Of a DNA stretch of 14,475 nucleotides, positions 5,945-12,814 are shown in pieces. How positions within the stretch are numbered: the stretch's first letter is position 1; every line of letters starts with the position of its first letter. The notes beneath the pieces were generated by a model that was given only the letters and a program-made list of their open reading frames with translations, did not search any database and had not been told where the DNA came from. The position numbers and the translations under genes are program-made. Source of the DNA: an uncultured Collinsella sp. (GTDB taxonomy: Bacteria > Actinomycetota > Coriobacteriia > Coriobacteriales > Coriobacteriaceae); contig CABQLI010000060.1 in the NCBI GenBank assembly GCA_902464965.1, forward strand, positions 1 to 14,475, in the 5' to 3' direction.

Positions 5945-7456
5945 TTACGCCACGGTCACGGCAACCTGGGCGTAGCGGCTGCAGGGGCGCTCGGCGCGCG
6001 TCTGCACGGTAAGGGTGAGCACGAAGCGGTCGCCGGGTCGTGCGTCGGCGGGCACGATGAAAGTGGTGTCCACCGTGCATTCCTGCCACAGCGAAAGATC
6101 CTGCGCGCCTGTATAGCTCGACGGGTCCACGGCGACATCCCAATGTGCATCAAAGCCCTTGCCGTCGGGGTCGACGATGGTCGCTGCAAGGGCGACGCGC
6201 TCGCCGGCTGTCGCGCTGCGGTCGGCCGTGACCTCGACAACATGTGCCGGATGCGAGCAAGACGCCGGATCATGGGCACACCATTGCGCGCGGGCGGCAA
6301 AGTCTTCCTGATAGGCGCGCAGGTAGGGATTGGGGTTGCCGTCTGTGGGCGTGCCGATAGCGGCAAACCCGGCGGGCGCGTCCGTATCGGGATGCCCGTC
6401 AAGAAACATGCGGCCGAGCAGCGTGTCGAAGTTGCGGTCATCGATACCGCGCAGGCCAAACGGCAGTAGTGGAATGTAGGTCATGCTGTCGCCTTCGGCC
6501 ATAAAGTCGCCGCGCTCAAACTGCATCGCGGGCATGCCTTCTAGGCCCCAATCCAGACGGGCATGCTTGCCAAACTGAAAGCGCTCGGGCTCGTTTTCGT
6601 AGACCTTGCCATCGCCATAGAGCATATAGCGCGCCATGAGGGGGCCGTTGCCCTGCGTGAGATTCTGCTCGGGCCAAGGAGCCTTAAACAGTGGCAGCGA
6701 ATCGGGCTGCGCCATCTTGGCGTCGACATAGCCGCCATACATATAGGGCACACGCCAAAAGATGAGCTCGGGAAAGAGCTCGCGTCCATGGTCGAGCCAT
6801 GAGTTGTCCTGCCCTATGCCATCGGCAACGCCCATCACGCGCACCTTCTGATGGACCCGCTTCTGCACGGCGGGCCATTCGGGCATGGCGCGATAACGCT
6901 CGGCAATGCTCATAAGGGCGCGAACGATGGTGTTCATGCCGCCCCAGCTGAGCAGCCATAATGTACGCGGATCATCATCCAAAATCGCCTGCGCAATTAC
7001 GTGAGACCCCTCAGTTTCCTCAGTCACATCACCCTCAAAGGCAACATTTCCCACAAAGGTGCGCTCGATCATCTGGGCAGGCGTGGGAAACGGCGGCTCA
7101 CCGGCAGCGTCCGCATTCGCCTGCAACTGCGGCCAAGCTTGGGCATATTCATTACTCCAGAGACTCTCAATCCAATGCTCGGGAAACGGCCGATACTCAC
7201 GAAGCTCCCCAGCCAGCGGATCGGGCTCATGAGGCACAATAGCCCACTCATATGAGCGACGTCCTTTAGTCCGCCAATGCGAATTCACCTCGCCCAGCGT
7301 ATGAACCCCATCCCCAAGAAAGTGATACTGCGAAGCCGTATACACCACAGCCTGAACATCAAGCACATTGAGATACAGAGCCAAATGAACGAGCGAGTTC
7401 ATATCGTCGACTTCCATATCGGTGGTAACAATCACCCGAGTCAAATTCTGGGACAT
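5945..7456 (-). CDS. DUF1593 / Sde182-type nucleoside-hydrolase-like protein
   Basis: A 503-residue protein from the ATG at 7454-7456. This start has GGAG eight bases upstream and directly precedes the conserved beginning, so it is preferred over a TTG at 7478-7480 that lacks a ribosome site. The N-terminal domain (about 5-390) fits the Sde182 nucleoside-hydrolase-like family (DUF1593, PF07632): TTDMEVDDMNSL carries Asp13, Glu15, Asp17 and Asp18 in the place of the nucleoside-hydrolase metal site, and LLSWGGMNTIVRAL and GNPNPYL follow. The last about 100 residues form an Ig-like beta domain, as in the Sde182 C-terminal module. Family members are usually tied to plant-polysaccharide use and often secreted; this one has no signal peptide, so a cytoplasmic N-glycosidase-like or sugar-hydrolase role is inferred. 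It lies 262 bp downstream of the alpha/beta hydrolase gene, with a large palindrome between them. Confidence 0.85.
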   Translation of the reverse strand: MSQNLTRVIVTTDMEVDDMNSLVHLALYLNVLDVQAVVYTASQYHFLGDGVHTLGEVNSHWRTKGRRSYEWAIVPHEPDPLAGELREYRPFPEHWIESLWSNEYAQAWPQLQANADAAGEPPFPTPAQMIERTFVGNVAFEGDVTEETEGSHVIAQAILDDDPRTLWLLSWGGMNTIVRALMSIAERYRAMPEWPAVQKRVHQKVRVMGVADGIGQDNSWLDHGRELFPELIFWRVPYMYGGYVDAKMAQPDSLPLFKAPWPEQNLTQGNGPLMARYMLYGDGKVYENEPERFQFGKHARLDWGLEGMPAMQFERGDFMAEGDSMTYIPLLPFGLRGIDDRNFDTLLGRMFLDGHPDTDAPAGFAAIGTPTDGNPNPYLRAYQEDFAARAQWCAHDPASCSHPAHVVEVTADRSATAGERVALAATIVDPDGKGFDAHWDVAVDPSSYTGAQDLSLWQECTVDTTFIVPADARPGDRFVLTLTVQTRAERPCSRYAQVAVTVA

Positions 7457-7587
7457 AGGAGCAGCTCCAATCAAAATCAATTCAGCCAGTTACGCGCAAG
7501 GCAAGACGGGACCCACGCCCCCATCGCCGCCGACCCGGCGCGCCGCCGGTAGCGCCCGGCCAGAGTCTCAGCAATGGAAACACAGTA

Positions 7588-7704
7588 GGCACCGGGGTTT
7601 ACCTCTGCAAACATTCCGCAGGGGGCATGGTCCGGCGCAGCGCGAAGCGCAAAGCGCCGAACCATGCATGCCCGAGGACGTTTGCAGAGGTAAACCCCAG
7701 TGCC
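7588..7704. repeat. 117-bp long imperfect palindrome in intergenic gap
   Basis: GGGGTTTACCTCTGCAAAC (7594-7612) is a perfect 19-bp inverted repeat of 7680-7698. Beyond one mismatch the arms continue with GGCAC/GTGCC (7588-7592, 7700-7704), giving 24 of 25 paired bases. Inside, CATGGTCCGGCGC pairs 12 of 13 with GCGCCGAACCATG, and the centre has GCGCGAAGCGC. The whole element could form one long hairpin or cruciform. It lies between the stop of the alpha/beta hydrolase gene (7719) and the start of the DUF1593 gene. A smaller hairpin, CCGGCG-CGC-CGCCGG, lies at 7535-7549. There is no T-run, so it is not a simple terminator. No real gene was found in 7457-7718. Confidence 0.8.
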
Positions 7705-7718
7705 CGCGAAGGGACGGA

Positions 7719-9056
7719 TTACCTATTGACCCTGGCCGACCACTCCCAGCAGCCCACCGGCTCGCCGTCGATGAGTACGTTGCCCCCGTCGAAGTCTTGA
7801 TAACACAGGTCGTTGAATTGATGGATCCACACGCCGTGGTTGAACGTCTTCTTGGGCGAGCCATCGGCCTCGCGGTAGCGTCCGGTCAGGTCCTCGACAT
7901 GGCTAAAGTAGGTGAGGTGCACGTTGGCGCCGGCGTCACGCAGGCGCGCCGTGAGCGGCAGCACGGTCTGTTGCGGAGACACGGGCTCGTCGCCCTTGGA
8001 GTGCGTAAACCACAGCGGCGTCTTGGCGAGCGCGGCTACGTCCTCGTCCGTGGCGTTGTACCACGGGGCACAGCAGGGAAGGCCCGCGGCAAAGAAATCG
8101 GGGTAGTCGGCGCACAGGCGCAGGGTCATAAAGCCGCCGTTGGAAAGACCGGCGACCACGATGCGGTCGGTATCGATGCGATCGCCGCGCTCGGCGACAA
8201 ACTCGTCGATGAGCGCCTTGAGCGCGGGGGAGTAGATGCTCTGGTTGGAGCGACCGAGCTGCTCGACGCCGTTGTCCATCCAAAACGTGGGCGACTGCGG
8301 CACGAGCACCCAGGCAAAGCCGCCAAAGTAGCGCTGGATTTGCGCCTGGCTAATGGCTGTCACGCGGTTGCCGATATAGGCGCGCGTGGCGCCTTCGCCC
8401 TTCGTGGCACCCTTGCCTTCGCCGGCGCCGTGCAGGTACACCACGAGCGGGGCCTTTTGGGGCACGACCGTGGCCTCGGGCGCGAAGGGATTGAAGCAGG
8501 CCGAGTCCTCTGCCTTAAAGCTGGGCTCAAAGAAGCCGTACTCGAGCGCAATACCATTGACGCCGGTCTTTTGTACGGCATTGCTCCAGCCCTTGAGCGC
8601 GGGGCAGATGTCGCCTCGACAGGTATCGAAGACCAGGCCGCAGGTGGGGTCGTCGCCGTCGTTGCCGGGAAGAGCCGCGAGCTGCGTGACGTGCAGCTGG
8701 TCATCGAGCATGCGCGAGCCTATGACGCCGCCTTCGATCTTTTTGGTCAGGCGCTGCTCGGCGACCTCGAGTGCCACATGGGTGCCCACGGCGAGCTTGC
8801 GGCCGTTCTCGTCACACGGATACGCGGCGAGAACGTCGATGTAACCCACGGAGGGCGCGGCATGGTCGGCGCCGTGCTCCTTGCGCATCAGGACCTCGCC
8901 CGTGCGCTCGTGACGCTCTACATATATATGGAAAGCGTTCGCATCGACATCGTTGGCGCGCACGGTGCAGGGTAGGTCGAGAACGACCTTGCTGATCCAG
9001 GGGCCAAAGTCGCCCAAGGTGGTGACGGTTGCGTAGGTGCACGATTTGAGTTCCAT
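7719..9056 (-). CDS. EstA-like alpha/beta hydrolase (esterase/peptidase type)
   Basis: A 445-residue protein from the ATG at 9054-9056, which has GGGAGG upstream; an in-frame start further out at 9113 has no ribosome site. Residues about 5-110 are beta-rich and fit the Ig-like N-terminal domain of EstA-type esterases. The alpha/beta-hydrolase core starts near 170. VVYLHGAGEGKG (205-216) gives the oxyanion HG, GLSNGG places the nucleophile at Ser305, GDEPVSP gives Asp356 as the likely acid, and His407 or His412 (FNHGVWIH) is the likely base. The family includes esterases, prolyl-oligopeptidase-like enzymes and depolymerase-like PHB esterases; the substrate cannot be read from the sequence. There is no signal peptide, so it is probably cytoplasmic. 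It is transcribed divergently from the PTS gene across a 490-bp control region, which suggests removal of ester groups from an imported carbohydrate (inference). Confidence 0.88.
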   Translation of the reverse strand: MELKSCTYATVTTLGDFGPWISKVVLDLPCTVRANDVDANAFHIYVERHERTGEVLMRKEHGADHAAPSVGYIDVLAAYPCDENGRKLAVGTHVALEVAEQRLTKKIEGGVIGSRMLDDQLHVTQLAALPGNDGDDPTCGLVFDTCRGDICPALKGWSNAVQKTGVNGIALEYGFFEPSFKAEDSACFNPFAPEATVVPQKAPLVVYLHGAGEGKGATKGEGATRAYIGNRVTAISQAQIQRYFGGFAWVLVPQSPTFWMDNGVEQLGRSNQSIYSPALKALIDEFVAERGDRIDTDRIVVAGLSNGGFMTLRLCADYPDFFAAGLPCCAPWYNATDEDVAALAKTPLWFTHSKGDEPVSPQQTVLPLTARLRDAGANVHLTYFSHVEDLTGRYREADGSPKKTFNHGVWIHQFNDLCYQDFDGGNVLIDGEPVGCWEWSARVNR

Positions 9057-9097
9057 GAGCTGCCTCCCTTGTGCCGCGAGAGCTAAACGTGTGCGGC

Positions 9098-9125
9098 AAT
9101 ACAATCTAAACATGTTTAGTGTAAA
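9098..9125 (-). promoter_or_regulatory. Promoter of alpha/beta hydrolase gene with operator in the spacer
   Basis: On the minus strand TTTACA (9120-9125) fits a -35 box with 5 of 6 matches and TGTATT (9098-9103) a -10 box with 4 of 6, spaced by 16 bp. The perfect palindrome CTAAACATGTTTAG fills the spacer, so a bound repressor would block polymerase. The -10 lies about 42 bp before the hydrolase ATG, leaving a short leader. Confidence 0.45.
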
Positions 9126-9221
9126 GCAGAATTAGAGAATAAGCAGATGAACTCGGTAAACGGTCACATCAAACGCTCAATGAACTACTAAACACTCGTT
9201 TACCACTATCTAGCAGGGCTT

Positions 9222-9239
9222 TTGTTGATAAGTCAACAA
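9222..9239. promoter_or_regulatory. Separate palindrome in the divergent control region
   Basis: TTGTTGA-TAAG-TCAACAA is a perfect 7-bp inverted repeat with a 4-bp spacer, unrelated to the TAAAC motif. An AT-rich TATATAAAA stretch follows at 9258-9266 and could hold a -10 box for the rightward PTS gene, but no good -35 at the right distance was found. It may be the site of a second regulator. A direct repeat CGTTCACC (9329-9336 and 9350-9357) lies further on. Confidence 0.35.
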
Positions 9240-9546
9240 GGCATTTGGGTGCCAGATTATATAAAATCCCACGTAGACGGCCATTTATAAATAAACGGCA
9301 CTATATGTAATGCCTTGGCATTCAATTACGTTCACCCCCGATTTCCTACCGTTCACCGGACTGCAAACGGCAAAAGGGCCACAAATTCAATGCTGCGTGT
9401 AAACTAAGCGCTGTAAACGTTCAGTAAACAGATTGTTTACGACAGCGTATCCAAGGGCTCGGCAGCCGTAAGGGGTTATAGCCGCCGGGCCAAAGGCGTG
9501 CCTACGTCCAAACGGGTAGACACACGATGATATGGGGAGGGGTCCC

Positions 9547-10974
9547 ATGGCAGTAGATAACAAACAGATTGCCACCGATGTCCTCGAGCTCGTGGGCGGT
9601 GCGGAGAATGTTGCCGTCGCCACCAACTGCATGACGCGCCTGCGTCTGACGCTCAAGGATAACAGCAAGGCCGACGTGGAGAAGATCAAGAAGGTCAAGG
9701 GTGTACTGGGTTGCCAGTTCGCCGGCAGCCAGCTCCAGGTCATCATTGGCCAGAACGTGCCCAAGGTGCTCGCCGAGTTCGTCGCCATGTCCGGCGTCAA
9801 GCAGGGTGCCGCAGTCGACGAGAACCTCGACGCTCCTAAGGAGAAGTTCGAGCTCAAGAACCTGCCCAACATCATCCTCGACTACCTGTCGGGTTCCATG
9901 ACCCAGCTGATTCCGCTGCTCATGGCCGGCGGTCTGTTCCGCACCATCGCTGCGGTTCTTGGCCCCACCATGCTCGGCGTTATCTCCGATACCGATCCGA
10001 CCTACACGTTCCTCTACACCACCCTGTACGAGGCCACGTTTACCTTTATCCCCATTTACTTGGGCTATGCCGCTGCTAAGAAGCTCGGCGCCTCTCCGGT
10101 TCTGGGCATGCTCCTCGGCGGCGCTCTCATGGCCCCGTCCGTCGTGAGTGTCGCGACTCAGGAGGGTGGCGGAATCATCTCCGTCTACGGCATCCAGATC
10201 GCCGCTGCCAACTATCAGCAGTCCGTCCTGCCGATCATCCTTTCGGTGCCCGTCCTGTACTTTGTTGAGAAGTTCTTTAAGAAGGTCATGCCCGACGTGC
10301 TGTCCACGGTCTTCACGCCGTTCTGCACCATGATCGTCACCATCCCCATCGCCTTCATCGTTCTTGCCCCGATCGGCAACGAGCTCGGCAACCTCATCGC
10401 CAACGCCCTCTTTGGCCTTGCTGACCTTGGCGGTATCGGTATCCTGATCGTCATGGCCATTCTCGGCGCCTTCTGGCAGCTCTTCGTGGTCTGCGGCATG
10501 CACATGCCCGTCATCCTGCTCGCTCAGGTTCAGATTATCGCCGCCGGCTACGATCCCTTCGTCTTCGTTTCCACCAACTGCGCTATGGCCGCCGTCTGGG
10601 GCTGCGCCTTCGGTGCCTTCCTCAAGATGAGGAACCCCGACGAGAAGGGTCTTGCCCTGGGTTACGTCATCTCCGCTATCGCCGGTGGCGTCACCGAGCC
10701 CGCACTCTTCGGTATCCTCATGCGCTTCCGTCGCACCATGCTCGGCATGTTTATCGGCGGTGCCATCGGCGCTGTGTTCTCCGGCCTCATGGGTGTTACC
10801 TACTACCTGGCCGGCGGTGCCTCCAACTTCCTGGTCTTCACCAACTACCTGCAGGGTGGCCAGATGAACACCGTCTGGGCTATCGTCGGTATGGCAATCT
10901 CCTTTGTCATCGCCGCTGCCGTCGTCTTTGCCACTGGCTTCTCCAAGGAGGAGCTCGCCGAGATGGAGGCCTAA
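9547..10974 (+). CDS. PTS sugar permease EIIBC, glucoside/sucrose-type
   Basis: A 475-residue membrane permease that imports and phosphorylates a sugar using phosphate passed on from HPr and EIIA. The EIIB domain (about 1-75) carries the phosphorylated Cys28 in TNCMTRLR. The EIIC domain (about 105-460) has many membrane helices, the substrate-binding CGMH motif with His319, and GGVTEP with Glu384. The ATG at 9547 has GGGAGG just upstream and begins the EIIB homology; an in-frame ATG at 9532 lacks a ribosome site. The combination fits the beta-glucoside/sucrose/trehalose/MurNAc class, but the exact sugar cannot be deduced. There is no EIIA domain or EIIA gene nearby, so EIIA must act in trans. 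It is divergent from the alpha/beta hydrolase and followed by a terminator and the apiosidase-like gene. The phased operator array about 110 bp upstream suggests sugar-responsive control. Confidence 0.93.
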   Translation: MAVDNKQIATDVLELVGGAENVAVATNCMTRLRLTLKDNSKADVEKIKKVKGVLGCQFAGSQLQVIIGQNVPKVLAEFVAMSGVKQGAAVDENLDAPKEKFELKNLPNIILDYLSGSMTQLIPLLMAGGLFRTIAAVLGPTMLGVISDTDPTYTFLYTTLYEATFTFIPIYLGYAAAKKLGASPVLGMLLGGALMAPSVVSVATQEGGGIISVYGIQIAAANYQQSVLPIILSVPVLYFVEKFFKKVMPDVLSTVFTPFCTMIVTIPIAFIVLAPIGNELGNLIANALFGLADLGGIGILIVMAILGAFWQLFVVCGMHMPVILLAQVQIIAAGYDPFVFVSTNCAMAAVWGCAFGAFLKMRNPDEKGLALGYVISAIAGGVTEPALFGILMRFRRTMLGMFIGGAIGAVFSGLMGVTYYLAGGASNFLVFTNYLQGGQMNTVWAIVGMAISFVIAAAVVFATGFSKEELAEMEA

Positions 10975-11014
10975 GGCCAAACCATTCGGCCGCATACGAC
11001 CTTACCTACACGAC

Positions 11015-11048
11015 AGGGCCCCGTCAGGCGCAAGCCCGGCGGGGCCTT
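11015..11048 (+). terminator. Rho-independent terminator after PTS gene
   Basis: GGCCCCG (11017-11023) pairs with CGGGGCC (11040-11046), with extra A-T and G-T pairs outside and an inner GGC-GCAA-GCC hairpin. The stem runs straight into TTT. It lies 40 bp after the PTS stop codon, so the apiosidase-like gene needs read-through or its own promoter. Confidence 0.75.
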
Positions 11049-11184
11049 TCCAGCAAGGTAGACTGATTGGGACGGGAGATGCCCGCCCGCAAGGGCTTGC
11101 TAAACGACGGAGGCTTTTGCGCCAAGGTTAGCGCGAAAGATTCTGTCGGTTCGCAATTCCTTTATCGAGCGAAAGGACATGCAG

Positions 11185-12498
11185 ATGAGTTTGGGAAAGC
11201 TGACCGCTAACGGTCGCCAGGATGGCTTTTTGTGCAAGGGTAAGCCGTTCTTTTGGTTTGCCGATACGTGCTGGAGTGCATTTACGAGCATCGCCGAGGA
11301 CGACTGGGACTACTATCTGACCCGCCGTGCCGAGCAGGGCATGAACGTGCTGCAGATCAATACGCTGCCGCAGTGGGATCGCTGCTGCCCCGATCTGGGC
11401 ATTTGGCCCTATGCCAGCGAGGATGGCGTGCACTTTGATTGGTCCCGCCCCAACCAGGCGTACTGGGATCGCGCTGCTGCCATGTGCCGCGCTGCCGTCG
11501 AGCACGGCATTCGCCCGGCACTCGTGCTTATGTGGTGCAACTACGTGCCCGGTACCTGGGGTGCCAAGATTGCCGAGCATTGCGGTGCTGAGACTATGCC
11601 ACGCGAGGAGGTCCGCGCCCACGTTGCCCGCGTCGTCGAGAACCTGGGCGAGTTCGACCCCGTCTACGTGGTGACGGGCGATACCGACTTTACCAGCGAC
11701 GAGGCGATCGCCTATTACGAGGATGCCCTCGACGAAGTTGTCAAACGCGCGCCCGAGGCGTTGCGCACCATGCATATCAACCGCGGCAACCGCACCATTC
11801 CGTCACAGTACCTGGACCGTCTGGACTTTTATATGTTCCAGCCCGGTCACAACTACGAGGGTCAGCCCGAGGCCTGGCGCCTGCCGCAGGACTTTACCGC
11901 CAGCTATCCCAAAAAGCCGATGGTCAACTCCGAGCCCTGTTACGAGCAGATGGGTGCGTCGCGCAACGTGTACTGGCGCTTCACCGCGCAGGACTGCCGC
12001 GCGAGTGTGTGGTCGTCGATCCTTGCCGGTGCGAGCGCTGGTGTGACCTATGGCGCGCACGGTGTTTGGAACTGGCAGACCAGCAAGAGCCAGGGCTCGG
12101 TGCTGGGCGAGGGCTTCGATATGCCGTTCCGCTGGCAGGAGTGTCTGCAGTTTGCGGGCGTTTGGGACTTTGGCGCGATCGAGCATGTGCTTGCCGGCCT
12201 GGGCGCTACGGCTGGCGACGACGCGTTTGCCGTGGTTCCGGCGCAGGAGCTGCTCGATGATGTGCGCGAGGCCATTCGTGTGGCACGCGTTGGCGATCGT
12301 GTCGTCACGTACCTGCCGCGCACCACGGCGCTCAAGTTTAAGCTCGACGGCGCGCGCGACTGGACGGCGACGGTCCTCGACATGGAGGACAAGCGCATCG
12401 CCAAGCTGCCCGTCCGCGACAACGGTGACGGCACCGTGCGCGTGGCTCAGCATCCCTTTGAGCACGACGCGCTGGTGATTCTGACCCCTGGGCGCTAA
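11185..12498 (+). CDS. Apiosidase-like glycoside hydrolase (DUF4038)
   Basis: A 437-residue protein of the apiosidase-like family (DUF4038, PF13204; related to GH140), a TIM-barrel glycosidase. The ATG at 11185 is preferred because GAAAGGA ends seven bases before it; the ATG at 11179 would leave only one base. Residues about 15-340 are the barrel: FFWFADTCW (22-30), GMNVLQINTLPQWDR (52-66), VTGDTD with Asp166/Asp168, and VNSEPCYE with Glu250, the last two being the probable acid/base and nucleophile (inferred by family position). AHGVWNW (291-297) closes the barrel. Residues about 345-437 fit the small C-terminal beta domain often found with DUF4038. There is no signal peptide, unlike many secreted relatives, so it probably acts on sugar brought in by the PTS. 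Specificity for apiose is not proven. It is the second rightward gene, 210 bp after the PTS gene. Confidence 0.87.
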   Translation: MSLGKLTANGRQDGFLCKGKPFFWFADTCWSAFTSIAEDDWDYYLTRRAEQGMNVLQINTLPQWDRCCPDLGIWPYASEDGVHFDWSRPNQAYWDRAAAMCRAAVEHGIRPALVLMWCNYVPGTWGAKIAEHCGAETMPREEVRAHVARVVENLGEFDPVYVVTGDTDFTSDEAIAYYEDALDEVVKRAPEALRTMHINRGNRTIPSQYLDRLDFYMFQPGHNYEGQPEAWRLPQDFTASYPKKPMVNSEPCYEQMGASRNVYWRFTAQDCRASVWSSILAGASAGVTYGAHGVWNWQTSKSQGSVLGEGFDMPFRWQECLQFAGVWDFGAIEHVLAGLGATAGDDAFAVVPAQELLDDVREAIRVARVGDRVVTYLPRTTALKFKLDGARDWTATVLDMEDKRIAKLPVRDNGDGTVRVAQHPFEHDALVILTPGR

Positions 12499-12542
12499 CG
12501 GCTCTACTCCAACATTTACAACCCAGTCCCTTTCATGAGGTT

Positions 12543-12600
12543 GCGACGGAATGGTTCCTGCATGACGGCTTTAAGCTGCCAAGGAGAGCCATTCCGTCGC
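12543..12600. repeat. 58-bp palindrome after the apiosidase-like gene (copy 1)
   Basis: GCGACGGAATGG (12543-12554) is a perfect 12-bp inverted repeat of CCATTCCGTCGC (12589-12600). The interior holds TCCT/AGGA and a CGGCTTTAA motif. It lies 44 bp after the stop codon and may act as a transcript end or RNA stabiliser. It matches the layout of the element at 14376-14438, with base-pair-preserving changes. Confidence 0.7.
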
Positions 12601-12648
12601 ACTCATTGGGGACGTACTTAAATGAGCGGTAGTTGGAGACACTCCTTG
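12598..12648. repeat. Second, degenerate copy of the REP-like repeat
   Basis: CACTCATT, the identical 13-nt loop GGGGACGTACTTA (12608-12620) and AATGAGCG form the hairpin, with one mismatch in the stem. AGTTGGAGACACTCCTTG (12631-12648) then differs by one base from the unit at 4539-4556. It overlaps the right edge of the neighbouring palindrome. The rest of 12649-12814 shows no gene, only a weak AT-rich -10-like TAAAAT at 12774-12779 ahead of the regulator. Confidence 0.75.
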
Positions 12649-12814
12649 TCGAGCTAGAGGTCGCGCGTGTCCCTTCTGGTCCATGCGGCTAAAAATCGCG
12701 GCGTGATGTGAACGGCTGGGGTCAAATTTGCAGCATTTCGAGCTCGGCTTCGATATTGAGATTGGTTCTTTATTAAAATGGAATTCCAGACAATTGAGCG
12801 GCCGGGGGTTAATC

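Larger units (their letters stand above)
9083..9440. promoter_or_regulatory. Array of TAAAC/GTTTA operator-like half-sites
   Basis: The divergent control region repeats one hexamer class: CTAAAC at 9083; the perfect palindrome CTAAACATGTTTAG at 9106-9119; GTAAAC at 9156; CTAAAC-ACTC-GTTTAC at 9188-9203; ATAAAC at 9291; GTAAAC at 9399, 9413 and 9424; and GTTTAC at 9435-9440. The last three half-sites begin at 9413, 9424 and 9435, exactly 11 bp apart, about one helical turn. The pattern resembles LacI-family operators. No LacI gene is in the window. Another CTAAACG lies near 11100, upstream of the apiosidase-like gene. Confidence 0.55.

Noticed and set aside
7477..7665. A 62-codon leftward frame between the DUF1593 and hydrolase genes
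   Set aside because: It runs through the long palindrome and has no ribosome site; its protein pattern is explained by the repeat.
7594..7698. Possible CRISPR or attachment site from the paired 19-mers
   Set aside because: There are only two arms in inverted orientation, with no spacer series, integrase or tRNA nearby.
7422..8975. A 517-codon plus-strand frame opposite the alpha/beta hydrolase
   Set aside because: It has no recognisable domain and overlaps a gene with a complete catalytic triad and ribosome site.
9440..9546. Antiterminator-type (RAT) leader or riboswitch before the PTS gene
   Set aside because: Only short stems were seen, with no terminator and no LicT/SacY-type gene nearby; a confident RNA element could not be supported.
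9502..10995. A 497-codon antisense frame covering the whole PTS gene
   Set aside because: Composition is His/Asp/Glu/Gly-rich without domains, and the opposite strand has clear EIIB and EIIC motifs. It mirrors codon bias.
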